From positions 1 through 46,714 of the forward strand of contig JAGYMQ010000068.1 of NCBI GenBank assembly GCA_018400535.1: 46,714 bases of DNA, written 5' to 3'. The position numbers and the translations under genes were made by a program. The stretch is from Candidatus Cloacimonadota bacterium. Its GTDB lineage: Bacteria > Cloacimonadota > Cloacimonadia > Cloacimonadales > TCS61. The stretch's first letter is position 1, and each line of letters opens with the position of its first letter. Below, in pieces: positions 7,228 through 16,818 of this stretch. The notes beneath the pieces are model-generated. The model was not told the origin of the DNA. It saw only the letters and a program-made list of their open reading frames with translations, and did not search any database.

Positions 7228-8754
7228 TTAATCAAGATCGAATTCCACGCCTTGAGCAAGTGGCATTTCCTTACCCCAATTGATCGTGTTGGTTTGACGA
7301 CGCATATAAGCTTTCCAGGCATCGCTGCCAGCTTCTCTGCCACCGCCAGTTTCTTTTTCGCCACCAAAAGCACCGCCGATCTCTGCACCGCTTGTTCCAA
7401 TATTCACATTAGCAATACCGCAATCGCTGCCTTTGTGACTGAGGAATTGTTCAGCATATTGCATATTATTTGTGAAAATGGAGGAAGAAAGTCCTTGCGG
7501 TACATCGTTGTGCAATTCGATCGCCTGATCAATATCTTTGATCTTTATCAGATAGAGGATCGGTGCAAAAGTTTCTTGTTGAACTATTGGAAAATCATTT
7601 TCTGCAATTGCTATTGTGGGAAGAACATATTGCGTGCCAGGCACATTCTCTTTCAATACTTTTCCGCCATAAATTATTTTTCCGCCTTGCTCTTTGATCT
7701 TGGTCAAAGCGGTTTGATAATCATTTACAGCAGCTTTACTTACCAGCGGTCCCATCAAAATATTTTCATCGAGAGGATCACCGATTGAAACAGATTTGTA
7801 AGCCTTTTTCAGTTTTTCTGCAAATTCGTCGAAGATGCTTTCGTGAAGCAGCACTCTACGAGTAGAAGTGCAACGCTGTCCAGCTGTTCCAACAGCTCCA
7901 AACAAAACTGCTTTCAAAGCCAGTTCCAGATTTGCGTCTTCCATCACGACAACAGCATTGTTTCCGCCAAGTTCCAGGATGGCTCTGCCGTAATGCTTGG
8001 AAAGTGCCATATAAACTCTTTTCCCCATCTGACAGCTGCCTGTTGCGGAAACGAGTGGAACTTTCGTATCGTTGATCAATTTTTCACCGACTGTGCTTCC
8101 AGTACCAATTGTCAAATTGAAAATTGCTTTTGGAACATCATTTCTTTCCAGAACTTTGTGCACGATATTCGTCACAGCGATAGCAGTGAGTGGCGTGGAA
8201 GAAGACGGTTTCCAGATCATCGTATCGCCACAGACACCTGCGATAAAAGCATTCCATGACCAAACAGCGACTGGGAAATTGAAAGCGCTGATGATCCCGA
8301 TGGCACCAAGCGGATGCCATTGTTCATACATTCGATGAGATGGTCTTTCTGATTGCATCGTCTTTCCGTAAAGTTGCCGGGAAAGGCCGACCGCAAAATC
8401 TGCCATATCGATCATTTCTTGAACTTCACCGAGTCCTTCTGTGAGGATCTTGCCCATTTCCAAAGTGACCAATTTTCCCAGATCATCTTTGTGCTCTCGC
8501 AGCTCCAATCCGATCTGGCGGATCAATTCACCACGTTTCGGAGCTGGGATCATTTTCCAGACTTTAAAAGCTTTTTGTGCTTCCGAACGCACAACATCAA
8601 AATCTTCTGCTGTTGCTGATTTCACTTTTGCTAAAAGTGAATCATCGATCGGTGAACGCACTTCGATCAATCTGCCATTCGTTTCCAGCCATTCGCCGCA
8701 ATAAGCGCCGTCATTGACTTCTTTGATTCCTAATCTTTTCAATAATTCTTGCAT
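7228..8754 (-). CDS. ALDH7 (antiquitin-type) aldehyde dehydrogenase
   Basis: NAD-dependent aldehyde dehydrogenase closely resembling ALDH7A1/AmaB, the enzymes that oxidise 2-aminoadipate 6-semialdehyde in lysine breakdown. Shared stretches include PAPKRGELIRQIG, LEMGKILTEGLGEVQE, SAFNFPVAVWSWN, GSDCGIANVNIGTSGAEIGGAFGGEK and DAWKAYMRR. Active-site residues are E261 (ELGGNN) and C295 (GQRCTSTRR). Length is 508 residues from the ATG at 8752-8754, normal for the family. A longer in-frame extension overlaps pruA and lacks homology. It starts 17 bp after the pruA stop. Substrate preference (aminoadipate semialdehyde or another amino acid aldehyde) is inferred from family similarity. Confidence 0.92.
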   Translation of the reverse strand: MQELLKRLGIKEVNDGAYCGEWLETNGRLIEVRSPIDDSLLAKVKSATAEDFDVVRSEAQKAFKVWKMIPAPKRGELIRQIGLELREHKDDLGKLVTLEMGKILTEGLGEVQEMIDMADFAVGLSRQLYGKTMQSERPSHRMYEQWHPLGAIGIISAFNFPVAVWSWNAFIAGVCGDTMIWKPSSSTPLTAIAVTNIVHKVLERNDVPKAIFNLTIGTGSTVGEKLINDTKVPLVSATGSCQMGKRVYMALSKHYGRAILELGGNNAVVVMEDANLELALKAVLFGAVGTAGQRCTSTRRVLLHESIFDEFAEKLKKAYKSVSIGDPLDENILMGPLVSKAAVNDYQTALTKIKEQGGKIIYGGKVLKENVPGTQYVLPTIAIAENDFPIVQQETFAPILYLIKIKDIDQAIELHNDVPQGLSSSIFTNNMQYAEQFLSHKGSDCGIANVNIGTSGAEIGGAFGGEKETGGGREAGSDAWKAYMRRQTNTINWGKEMPLAQGVEFDLD

Positions 8755-8771
8755 AATTGCTCCTAATATTT

Positions 8772-10403
8772 TTATTTTTCGTTCATAAAGGGATATCGAT
8801 AATCGATGGGCGGATTGAAATTTTCTTTGATCGTGCGTGGAGAAACCCATCTTAATAAATTCACCATATCACCGGCTTTATCGTTTGTGCCCGAAGCTCG
8901 TGATCCGCCGAAAGGCTGTTGACCAACAACAGCTCCGGTAGGTTTATCGTTCACATAGAAATTTCCAGCAGCGTGACGAAGAATTTCTTTTGCTTTGACG
9001 ATAGCTTCACGATCATCGGCAAAGATTGCTCCAGTCAGTGCATAAGAGGAAGTTTTGTCGCAAAGATGAAGAGTTTCTTCATATTTTTCGTCTGGATAGA
9101 TATAAACTGTGAGGACGGGGCCAAAAATCTCTTCTTCTATTGTTTTGAAATGTGGATTGGAGGTAAGTATAATAGTCGGCTCAATGAAATAACCCTCGCT
9201 ATCATCATAATTTCCACCCACCAAAATTTCTGCATCTTCCGATTTTTTTGCAAAATCGATGTATGATGTAATCGAATCAAAAGCGCTTTTATCGATCACT
9301 GCATTAACAAAATTCGTGAAATCTTCGACCGTTCCCATTTTCAAATTCTTTGTCTCTTCTAACAGATCATCTTTCAATTCTGTCCAGACTGATTCTGGAA
9401 TATAAGAGCGAGAAGCAGCTGAACATTTCTGTCCTTGATATTCAAAAGCGCCGCGGATCAATGCGGTTTGCAGAGCTTTGGCATTCACTGAACTGTGCGC
9501 AAAAACGAAATCCTTCCCGCCTGTTTCTCCGACAATGCGCGGATAAGTTTTGTAACTGCGGATATTATCGCCAACGGTTTTCCACATATTTTGGAAAGTA
9601 TTCGTGCTGCCCGTAAAATGAATTCCAGCCAGATAAGGGCTTTTCATAACAGGAACACCGACTTTTGCGCCAGAACCTGGGATAAAATTGATAACGCCAT
9701 CAGGCAAACCAGCTTCTTTGAATAATTTCATCAAATAATAGGCACTATAAACGGATGATGAGGCTGGTTTCCACAGTGAAACATTCCCCATTATTGTTGG
9801 TGCAGAAGGCAGATTTCCGGCAATAGAAGTGAAGTTGAACGGCGTCACAGCAAAAATGAATCCTTCCAAGCCGCGATGCTCCAGAGTATTCCAAATGCCG
9901 CGTGAGGAATTGGGCTGTCGTTCGTAGATCTGCATAGCATAATAACTGTTGAAGCGGAAGAAATCGATCAACTCACAAGCGGAATCAATTTCTGCCTGGA
10001 AAACATTTTTGCTCTGAGTCAGCATCGTGGCTGCGTTCAGAATTGGTCGATATTTTGTGGAAAGCAGTTCTGCTGCTCTCAGAAAAACGGCAACGCGATC
10101 TTCCCAGGCCATTTCTGACCATTCTTTTCTGGCTTTCAGCGCTGCTTCGATCGCCATTTCGATTTCTTTCTTTCCAGCTTTGTGATATTTCCCCAGGCGA
10201 TGAGCATGATCATGGGGAATTCTGCATTCTCCCAGCTCACCTGTTTTAACCTCTTTCCCGCCGATGATCAGCGGAATTTCCAGCTCTTCACTTTTCATTT
10301 CCTCAATTTGAGCTTTGAGGATCTTCTTTTCGTCCGAACCAGCACCATAGGCTAATATCGGCTCATTACAAGGATAAGGAACGTTTAATTTTGCATTTGG
10401 CAT
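8772..10403 (-). CDS. pruA: 1-pyrroline-5-carboxylate dehydrogenase (ALDH4 type)
   Basis: Oxidises glutamate semialdehyde/P5C to glutamate with NAD, the second step of proline and arginine breakdown. The 543 residues match the stand-alone ALDH4A1 form and not the PutA fusion. Diagnostic segments are ATMLTQSKNVFQAEIDSACELIDFFRFN, VTPFNFTSIAGNLPSAP, GIHFTGST, VGETGGKDF (E293) and YQGQKCSAASR (C327). C-terminal PFGGSRASGTNDKAG is also typical. No proline dehydrogenase gene is present in the window. It sits 13 bp after the DUF1858 gene and before ALDH7, so two amino acid semialdehyde dehydrogenases are co-expressed. This suits an organism that ferments amino acids. Confidence 0.95.
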   Translation of the reverse strand: MPNAKLNVPYPCNEPILAYGAGSDEKKILKAQIEEMKSEELEIPLIIGGKEVKTGELGECRIPHDHAHRLGKYHKAGKKEIEMAIEAALKARKEWSEMAWEDRVAVFLRAAELLSTKYRPILNAATMLTQSKNVFQAEIDSACELIDFFRFNSYYAMQIYERQPNSSRGIWNTLEHRGLEGFIFAVTPFNFTSIAGNLPSAPTIMGNVSLWKPASSSVYSAYYLMKLFKEAGLPDGVINFIPGSGAKVGVPVMKSPYLAGIHFTGSTNTFQNMWKTVGDNIRSYKTYPRIVGETGGKDFVFAHSSVNAKALQTALIRGAFEYQGQKCSAASRSYIPESVWTELKDDLLEETKNLKMGTVEDFTNFVNAVIDKSAFDSITSYIDFAKKSEDAEILVGGNYDDSEGYFIEPTIILTSNPHFKTIEEEIFGPVLTVYIYPDEKYEETLHLCDKTSSYALTGAIFADDREAIVKAKEILRHAAGNFYVNDKPTGAVVGQQPFGGSRASGTNDKAGDMVNLLRWVSPRTIKENFNPPIDYRYPFMNEK

Positions 10404-10416
10404 CGCTTCCTCCTAA

Positions 10417-10674
10417 TTATATTTTTTCATAATCAATTACTTTTTTTTGTTTTTGTGCTTTCCCTTCATTTTCTTCGACGTATTTATTTAACTGGATGAT
10501 ATTTTCGTCGATCTCTTCCTCAGAAAAACCTTTGTCTTTCATCAATTCTTCCAAACTTCCCCATACTGGTTCACCGCATCGGACGCAAACGATTCCCTGT
10601 TTGGAAAGAAAATCTTGAGAAATTGGAAATTTTTCCAAAATCTCTTCCATCCACATATCTCGCGTTATTTTCAT
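10417..10674 (-). CDS. DUF1858 redox-disulfide domain protein
   Basis: An 85-residue cytoplasmic protein made of one DUF1858 domain: ITRDMWMEEILEKFPISQDFLSKQGIVCVRCGEPVWGSLEELM. The CxxC pair is C30/C33 in the family motif CxxCGEPVWGTL. Members are small, predicted redox-active and often sit beside hybrid-cluster proteins or fermentation enzymes. A lysine-rich tail follows. It is the first gene of the operon leading into pruA, ALDH7 and the ferredoxin-like gene, which suggests a redox accessory role. The molecular function of the family is not established to my knowledge. Confidence 0.85.
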   Translation of the reverse strand: MKITRDMWMEEILEKFPISQDFLSKQGIVCVRCGEPVWGSLEELMKDKGFSEEEIDENIIQLNKYVEENEGKAQKQKKVIDYEKI

Positions 10675-10700
10675 ATCATACCTTCTAAAAAATTTTTTCC

Positions 10701-10729
10701 GAAAATTTGTTGGAAATAGACTGTGTCAA
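10701..10729 (-). promoter_or_regulatory. candidate housekeeping promoter of the ALDH operon
   Basis: On the minus strand a perfect TTGACA (10729-10724) is followed after 17 nt by ATTTTC (10706-10701), a poor -10. The same TTGACA/ATTTTC pair occurs at 43759-43787. It lies 27 bp upstream of the DUF1858 start. The -35 match is strong and the -10 weak. Confidence 0.4.
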
Positions 10730-11168
10730 GCAGAATTTCATCTCGTAATGATCATTTTTCGACCTAAAAAATATCGTTGTGAGCATAGTCAAACCATCTT
10801 AATCCTATGATTCCAGGATAAGTTTTTTCAAAGATCACATAACACACAAAACATTAATATTTCATTTCGAATTCATCTTTGAAAGTCTGCGGCAGTTAAC
10901 TGACATTAGCAAGCAGGACTTGATTCGCTGCAAAAAACTAGTGTGCGCTGTGAATTGATGAGAACAATCAAAAGAGATGCAGAATTTTGCATGAGCAAGA
11001 TTATGAGAAACATATCAATTTTCCTATACTTGAAAATTCAAGCTATCATTCAATTATGTCGGGTATTTCAGAAAGCTTAGAAATTGCAATTCCATCTTTT
11101 CTTGTTGATCCGCAATTTTTTTGAAAAAAGCCTTGCAACAGGATCATAGAATAATAAATTGCAAATTG
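10730..11168. other. intergenic region between divergent ALDH operon and protease gene
   Basis: About 440 bp with no convincing gene. One 22-codon open frame (11056-11124) lacks a ribosome binding site. A short dyad CTTGAA-AA-TTCAAG (11029-11042) lies about 150 nt before the predicted sigma-54 start of the protease gene and could be an enhancer site. Nothing else stands out. Confidence 0.4.
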
Positions 11169-11184
11169 TGGCTCATTTTTTGCT
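11169..11184 (+). promoter_or_regulatory. sigma-54-type promoter of the C25 protease gene
   Basis: TGGCTCATTTTTTGCT fits TGGCAYRNNNNTTGCW with one mismatch (T for A at the fifth base). The GG and GC are in the correct 12-nt register. The start site would be near 11195, leaving a leader of about 35 nt with GGAG at 11219-11222 before the ATG at 11230. Confidence 0.65.
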
Positions 11185-11229
11185 ACGATAGTAAGAATAA
11201 TTTCAAATAATACAAAATGGAGTTTAAAT

Positions 11230-14200
11230 ATGAATAAATATTTTTACATAATTTTAGTTTATTCTCTTGTGATGAATCTTTCAGCAGAGATCATCGAACA
11301 GAATTATTTTTTTGGAAATCCCACCATTGCAGAGAAAGAAGGATTCCAGACAATTTCCTTTCCGCAAACAAAACTTTCAGGAAAAAAGGGCGAACCACTT
11401 CTGCCCTACTACGCTGTCAGATTATTACTACCGCCAGGACAGATCGCAGAGCAGATCGAGATCGTTTCATCGGATAGAAAAAAAATGGATGCTGAATTTC
11501 TGCTTGCTCCAGCTCAGCCTTCTCGACCGATATCTGCGGGACATAGCGGTGAATTTGTGATCAATGAACAGATCTATGACAGCGAAAATTCTTATCCTGA
11601 AAATCAGCATGGAAAATTGATCACGCAATTTATGAATGGACACGCCATCGCACTTACCACGATCACACCAATCGTCTATTTTCCTCAGCAAAAAGATATT
11701 TTTTATTTTGGAAAAATAACCGTCAGGATCAAGACAAGATCGTCTTCCAATTTTCCTTATGAAAAAATGAATTCCAATAAAATCGGGCGAATAAAAAAAT
11801 TCGTGCAAAATCCTGAAATGAGTTTTCGTTATAATTATCCGCTCAGAGATGACGAATATCAGATCCTGATCATCACGCCAACTATCTTCCAAAACGAACT
11901 TTCTGCTTTGGAACAACATTATTTGCAACAAGGTTTACTATCGCAGATCACCTCTCTGGCAGAGATCACTTCTTCCCAGCCAGGACAAGATGTTGCAGAA
12001 AAAATGAGAAATTACATTATACAGGAATATCAGGATCATGCAATCGAACACGTCATTCTCGTGGGCGATGTCGAACATTTGCCCTATCGCGGATTCTATT
12101 GTTATGTGGAATCGGGAAACGGTTATCAAGACGATGATATTCCGGCTGATCTCTATTTTTCAGCTCTTGATGGTAATTGGAATGATGATGGAGATGATCT
12201 TTGGGGCGAGATCGGTGAAGAAGATCTTTTACCAGAAATCGCTGTTGCTCGCATTTCCGTCAGCACAACCGATGAACTGCAAAATATGTTGAATAAAACT
12301 TTCGCTTTTGAAAATCAACCCGTTCTCGGAGAATTGCGAAATCCACTCCTTGCTGGCGAAAATCTTTATAACGACCCGTTAACTTGGGGTGGCGATTATC
12401 TCGATCTTCTAGTCGGCTTCCACGATGATAATGGCTATGTTACTGATGGAATTCCAAATGATCACAATATCACGACAATGTATGATCGCGATCTCGGTTC
12501 TTGGAATGGCTCAGAATTGATCGCTGAGATAAATCAAGGACAGTCTTTCATCCATCATTCGGGACACAGCAGCGCTGAATATACGATGCGATTGACAAAT
12601 TCTGATATCACGAACAACAATTTCTCACAGGTCAATGGCATTGATCACAATTTCACTTTCGTTTATTCACACGGCTGTATCTGCGGCGCTTTCGACCATG
12701 ATGATTGCATTGCCGAAAGAATGACAAATATTGAAAATTTCCTGGTCGCTTTTGTGGGAAATTCTCGTTACGGTTGGTTCAATGAAGGACAAACGGAAGG
12801 ACCTTCCGCTCATCTACACCGTGAATTCGTAGATGCTCTTTATACTGATAAATATCAGCGGATCGGACGAGCCCACATGGAATCAAAGATCGAAACAGCT
12901 CCCTGGGTAACTGCGCCAGGTCAATGGGAAGAAGGCGCATTAAGATGGTGTTTCTATGATTGTAATGTCCTGGGAAGCTCCGCTTTACCAGTTTGGACAG
13001 ATGAACCACTCGCGCTCACAGCAAATTTCGATCCTGTCATTTTTCTGGGCGAAGAAGAATTTTCGATAACTATATCGCAGAATGGCATTCCAGCCGAGAA
13101 TATCCGCTGCACTATCCTGCAGAATGATGAATTGATCGGCACAGCACAAACCGACATTACGGGATTTGCTGAGATAAATTTCGACCCGATGCTGCTTTCG
13201 ACAGGAAGTGCAGAACTGTTTATATCAGGCTACAATTTGCCTCCCGAAGAACACCAATTGCAAGTCGTTCCTGCTGGTTACTTTATAAATGTGACAGATC
13301 ATTCTCTGCAAGCTGGAAATGATGATGTCATCGAGTTTGGCGAAAATGCGCTTCTAAGTTTGACTTTGGCGGATATCGGAAATGTTGGCGATCTTCATAA
13401 TGTTTTCGTCGAAATCACAACAAACGACAATTTCATCCAAATCAATGATAATTTTGAAAATATCGGATTGTTTCCAAACGGAGGAACGCTGGAATTGAAC
13501 GATGCTTTCGATTTTGATGTTTCAGAAGCCCTTCCCGATGAACACGATTTTGCAATAGAAATCACAATTTTCAGCGATGAAGGAGAATGGACTTCGACAC
13601 TTGATCTAACCGGATTTGCTGCAAATATCGAATTATTGAATATCACTGTTTTGGATAATAACAATAGTTTTTTGGATCCGGGTGAAACCGCTGAACTGAC
13701 GCTAACTTTTCAAAATTCCGGTGGTGCTGATCTCTATCAGATCCTTCCACAAATTTTCACTGATAATCAATTAGTGGAAATCACAAATTATTTTCCTCAG
13801 CTCGATTCTTTGAATGCAGGTTATGAAACGGAAGCACTTATTTGCAGCATCGAATTGGATGAAAATATTCAGCTCGGTGAAAGCATTGATTTTCTCTTCC
13901 AGATCGCGGGACACAACAATTTTGCTCAAACTGAAGAATTTTCTTTACTGGTAGGACTTTCCATCGAAGATTTTGAAACGGGAGATTTTTCTTTATTTGA
14001 CTGGCAATTTTCTGGAAATGCTGATTGGTATATCACTTCAGATTCCTATCAAGGTAGCTTTGCTACACGTTCTGGAAATATTGACAACAATAATTTTTCA
14101 GAGTTATCTCTACAATTGGAAGTGATCGCAGAAGGTGAAATATCTTTTTGGAAAAAAATCTCTTCCGAAGCTGATTATGATTTCCTGAAATTTTATATTG

Positions 14201-14694
14201 ATGATATATTGCAAGAACAGTGGTCGGGTGAGATTGACTGGAGTGAATCAGTTTATCCAGTCTCTTCTGGAATTCACACATTCAGCTGGAAATACCAGAA
14301 GGATACTTACGTTTCCAACGGAGAAGATTGTGCCTGGCTTGATCAGATCACTTTTCCACCGATTTCTGGCGATGTGAGTAGCAACGAAATTCTCTTGCCA
14401 GCTAAAATTGAATTATTAGGCAACTATCCCAATCCCTTCAATCCAAGCACTACGATCAATTTTAATTCAACCGCAGAAAACACAAAGAGCACAGAGATAG
14501 TTATTTATAATTTGAAAGGACAGAAAATCCGCACTATTGAGTACATCTGCCGTGACAATACTGGATCATCACACTCCATAATCTGGAATGGACGAGATGA
14601 GAATGATGAACCTGTCAGCAGCGGAGTCTATTTTTATCGATTGAAAACAAATGGAGAAACTATCGCCAGCAGCAAAATGTTACTTTTGAAATAA
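11230..14694 (+). CDS. secreted C25 (gingipain-like) cysteine protease with FCB sorting tail
   Basis: 1154-residue secreted protein. Order: signal peptide (about 1-18), propeptide region, peptidase C25 catalytic domain (about 200-600), several beta-sandwich modules, and a C-terminal FlgD-Ig/type-A sorting-like domain. That domain contains NYPNPFNPSTTINF and ends SSGVYFYRLKTNGETIASSKMLLLK. The predicted catalytic dyad is H446 (HHSGHSS) and C483 (SHGCICGAF), matching the GH and CxxGxF patterns of C25 peptidases. The tail is of the kind used by type IX secretion in Bacteroidota and found widely in candidate FCB phyla. It is a single-gene unit behind a sigma-54-type promoter. It could degrade external protein to feed the amino acid pathway encoded next door. 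Substrate specificity is unknown. Confidence 0.9.
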   Translation: MNKYFYIILVYSLVMNLSAEIIEQNYFFGNPTIAEKEGFQTISFPQTKLSGKKGEPLLPYYAVRLLLPPGQIAEQIEIVSSDRKKMDAEFLLAPAQPSRPISAGHSGEFVINEQIYDSENSYPENQHGKLITQFMNGHAIALTTITPIVYFPQQKDIFYFGKITVRIKTRSSSNFPYEKMNSNKIGRIKKFVQNPEMSFRYNYPLRDDEYQILIITPTIFQNELSALEQHYLQQGLLSQITSLAEITSSQPGQDVAEKMRNYIIQEYQDHAIEHVILVGDVEHLPYRGFYCYVESGNGYQDDDIPADLYFSALDGNWNDDGDDLWGEIGEEDLLPEIAVARISVSTTDELQNMLNKTFAFENQPVLGELRNPLLAGENLYNDPLTWGGDYLDLLVGFHDDNGYVTDGIPNDHNITTMYDRDLGSWNGSELIAEINQGQSFIHHSGHSSAEYTMRLTNSDITNNNFSQVNGIDHNFTFVYSHGCICGAFDHDDCIAERMTNIENFLVAFVGNSRYGWFNEGQTEGPSAHLHREFVDALYTDKYQRIGRAHMESKIETAPWVTAPGQWEEGALRWCFYDCNVLGSSALPVWTDEPLALTANFDPVIFLGEEEFSITISQNGIPAENIRCTILQNDELIGTAQTDITGFAEINFDPMLLSTGSAELFISGYNLPPEEHQLQVVPAGYFINVTDHSLQAGNDDVIEFGENALLSLTLADIGNVGDLHNVFVEITTNDNFIQINDNFENIGLFPNGGTLELNDAFDFDVSEALPDEHDFAIEITIFSDEGEWTSTLDLTGFAANIELLNITVLDNNNSFLDPGETAELTLTFQNSGGADLYQILPQIFTDNQLVEITNYFPQLDSLNAGYETEALICSIELDENIQLGESIDFLFQIAGHNNFAQTEEFSLLVGLSIEDFETGDFSLFDWQFSGNADWYITSDSYQGSFATRSGNIDNNNFSELSLQLEVIAEGEISFWKKISSEADYDFLKFYIDDILQEQWSGEIDWSESVYPVSSGIHTFSWKYQKDTYVSNGEDCAWLDQITFPPISGDVSSNEILLPAKIELLGNYPNPFNPSTTINFNSTAENTKSTEIVIYNLKGQKIRTIEYICRDNTGSSHSIIWNGRDENDEPVSSGVYFYRLKTNGETIASSKMLLLK

Positions 14695-14836
14695 AATCTT
14701 GTCGTTGGCAAAAATATCCGATGCACTTTTATCATAAGCAGCTCTCAATGAAAATAAATTTCAAAAACGAAATACGTTCATAAATCTAACTTGTGATAGA
14801 ATTGCAATAATGTAAAAAAATTATGCAACAAAATAA

Positions 14837-14865
14837 TTCTTGATAGCAATAAAACGCTTTACAAT
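14837..14865 (+). promoter_or_regulatory. weak candidate promoter of the coaBC operon
   Basis: A good -10 (TACAAT, 14860-14865) lies 47 bp upstream of the coaBC start. Upstream are TTCTTG at 17-nt spacing (poor match) and TTGATA at 14-nt spacing (good match, short spacer). The surrounding 217-bp gap holds nothing else I recognise. Confidence 0.25.
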
Positions 14866-14911
14866 TTACCTAAATTGAATTCTCTGCCAAAATCCTAAAA
14901 TGGAGCAAGTT

Positions 14912-16075
14912 ATGTTAAAAAATAAAAAAATTTTATTGGGAATAACTGGCGGCATCGCTGCTTACAAAGTGATTGATCTTGCCAGTAAATTGACAAAAAC
15001 TGGTGCTGTCGTGAAAACCATCATGACATCGCACGCCAGTGAATTCATCTCACCCATAACTTTACGTGCGATCACTCACCAAACTGTCAGCACAAAAATG
15101 TTTGATCCTCAGTCTGAGATCGAACACATCACGCTCGCTGATTGGGCAGATATCTTCGTCATCGCACCGGCAACGGCAAACATTCTGGGAAAAGCAGCAA
15201 ATGGCATTGCTAATGACCTTCTTTCGACGACGATCTTAGCAACAACCGCGCCAATTCTTTTTGTTCCAGCAATGAACGTTCATATGTATGAAAATCCAGT
15301 ATTACGTTCTAATTTGGTAAAATTGCAAAAATTTGGCTATTTTTTGATGGAACCAGAAATTGGTAAACTCGCTTGCGGATACGAAGGAAAAGGACGTTAT
15401 CCACGAAATGAAGACATAATTGATCATATCAGGACTTTTTTGCGTTACCAAAAGGATCTGGTCGGGAATTCACTTTTGATCACAGCAGGTGCAAATCAGG
15501 AAAACATTGATCCGATGCGCTTTATCAGCAATTTATCCAGCGGAAAGATGGGTCTGGCTTTGGCAAAAGCTGCTGCTATCCGTGGAGCGCAGGTAAAATT
15601 GATCTATGGTAAAATTTCAGAAACGATTCCTTCCTATATCGTTGCAGAAAAAAAAGAATCTGCACAAGAAATGCACAAAGCTGTCATCACTGCTGTGAAA
15701 AATTTCAAAGCAATTATTATGGCTGCTGCCGTAGCCGATTTCACACCCAGCCAAATTGCAAAGAAAAAGATAAAAAAAGCAGATAATTTGACACTTAATT
15801 TACAAAGAACAACTGACATTCTGGCAGAATTGGGAAAAAATAAGAAACAAAAGTTAATCGGATTTGCCGCTGAAAGTGACGATCTGGTGCAAAATGCTCA
15901 AAAAAAACTTCAGGAAAAAAATCTTGATCTGATAATAGCAAACAATCTGAAGAACGCAGGAAAAAGCAAAACTACTATCAAGATCATCAATAAAAATCTA
16001 GAAATTCTGGAATACAGCGGAGAGAAATTTGCCGTCGCTCACAAAATTTTGGACGAGGTGAAAAAGCTGCTATGA
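14912..16075 (+). CDS. coaBC: bifunctional CoaBC (phosphopantothenoylcysteine synthase/decarboxylase)
   Basis: Makes 4'-phosphopantetheine for coenzyme A: CoaB joins cysteine to phosphopantothenate and CoaC decarboxylates the product. The N-terminal flavodoxin-like CoaC domain (1-180) shows GITGGIAAYK, catalytic H72 (EIEHITLADWAD), PAMNVHM (N122) and LACGYEGKGR (C155). The CoaB domain (185-387) shows ITAGANQENIDPMRFISN, SSGKMG and AAAVADFTP with downstream lysines. I chose the ATG at 14912 because GGAG (14902-14905) is correctly spaced. An ATG at 14900 would place that Shine-Dalgarno inside the gene. First gene of an eight-gene overlapping chain. Confidence 0.95.
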   Translation: MLKNKKILLGITGGIAAYKVIDLASKLTKTGAVVKTIMTSHASEFISPITLRAITHQTVSTKMFDPQSEIEHITLADWADIFVIAPATANILGKAANGIANDLLSTTILATTAPILFVPAMNVHMYENPVLRSNLVKLQKFGYFLMEPEIGKLACGYEGKGRYPRNEDIIDHIRTFLRYQKDLVGNSLLITAGANQENIDPMRFISNLSSGKMGLALAKAAAIRGAQVKLIYGKISETIPSYIVAEKKESAQEMHKAVITAVKNFKAIIMAAAVADFTPSQIAKKKIKKADNLTLNLQRTTDILAELGKNKKQKLIGFAAESDDLVQNAQKKLQEKNLDLIIANNLKNAGKSKTTIKIINKNLEILEYSGEKFAVAHKILDEVKKLL

Positions 16076-16818
16076 AAACAATTTTGATCACAGGTGCTAA
16101 TGGAAATTTGGGCTCTTTTTTTTTGGAAAAATATGTTTCTTCAGGAAAAAATGTTATCGCTTTGATCCATCAGAATAGTGATCGCATCCGATCTTTCAAA
16201 GAAAAACACCGTAAAAATTTACAGATAATTTCCGTCGATCTAAGCGATTTTTCATCTTTAAAAACCAAACTCGCCCATCTTTTTCGACAAAGAAAATGGA
16301 TACCAACTATGCTCATCCACACATCGACAGCTCGCAGCCACGATTTCAAACCGCTCGCAGAAAGCGATCCAAAGCTTTGGTCAAAGATCATAGACGTTAA
16401 TATCAAAGGAACTTTTAATATTCTGAAGATCATTTTACCGGTGATGAGATCACAAAATTTCGGTAGGATCGTGCTTTTTGGTTCAAATGTATCACGATTG
16501 GGCCTGCCCAAAGGATCGGCTTATGCTGCTTCCAAATCAGCAATTGCCAATATTTGTCGCAGCGTGGCAGCAGAAGAAGCAAAAAATAACATTCTGATGA
16601 ACACAATTTCTCCTGGACCGATCAAAATTGATGACAGTCATTTTTCCGAAAGCTATCGCAAATTCCGACAGGAATATTACAATGAAAAGATCAAACTCAT
16701 TCCTTTGAAAAGATATGCAAAATTTGAAGATATTATGGGACTCAGTAATTTTTTGCTTTCTCCCGAAAATAATTATATTACTGGAGAAGAATTTTTTATT
16801 ACAGGAGGAAAACTTTAA
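16072..16818 (+). CDS. short-chain dehydrogenase/reductase
   Basis: 248-residue SDR of the FabG-like classical type. NAD(P)-binding TGANGNLG (7-14), N110 in DVNIKGTF, S138, and the catalytic pair Y151/K155 in YAASKSA are all present, and the C-terminus is YITGEEFFITGGKL. The charge pattern around residues 30-40 does not settle NADH or NADPH use. Its start overlaps the coaBC stop by 4 bp (ATGA), implying coupled translation. Substrate cannot be read from sequence. With coaBC and envelope genes around it, lipid or cofactor metabolism are equally possible. Confidence 0.85.
   Translation: MKTILITGANGNLGSFFLEKYVSSGKNVIALIHQNSDRIRSFKEKHRKNLQIISVDLSDFSSLKTKLAHLFRQRKWIPTMLIHTSTARSHDFKPLAESDPKLWSKIIDVNIKGTFNILKIILPVMRSQNFGRIVLFGSNVSRLGLPKGSAYAASKSAIANICRSVAAEEAKNNILMNTISPGPIKIDDSHFSESYRKFRQEYYNEKIKLIPLKRYAKFEDIMGLSNFLLSPENNYITGEEFFITGGKL

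Noticed and set aside
11056-11124. 22-codon open frame in the gap before the C25 protease
   Set aside because: No Shine-Dalgarno, no recognisable motif and no terminator; chance frame in AT-rich sequence.
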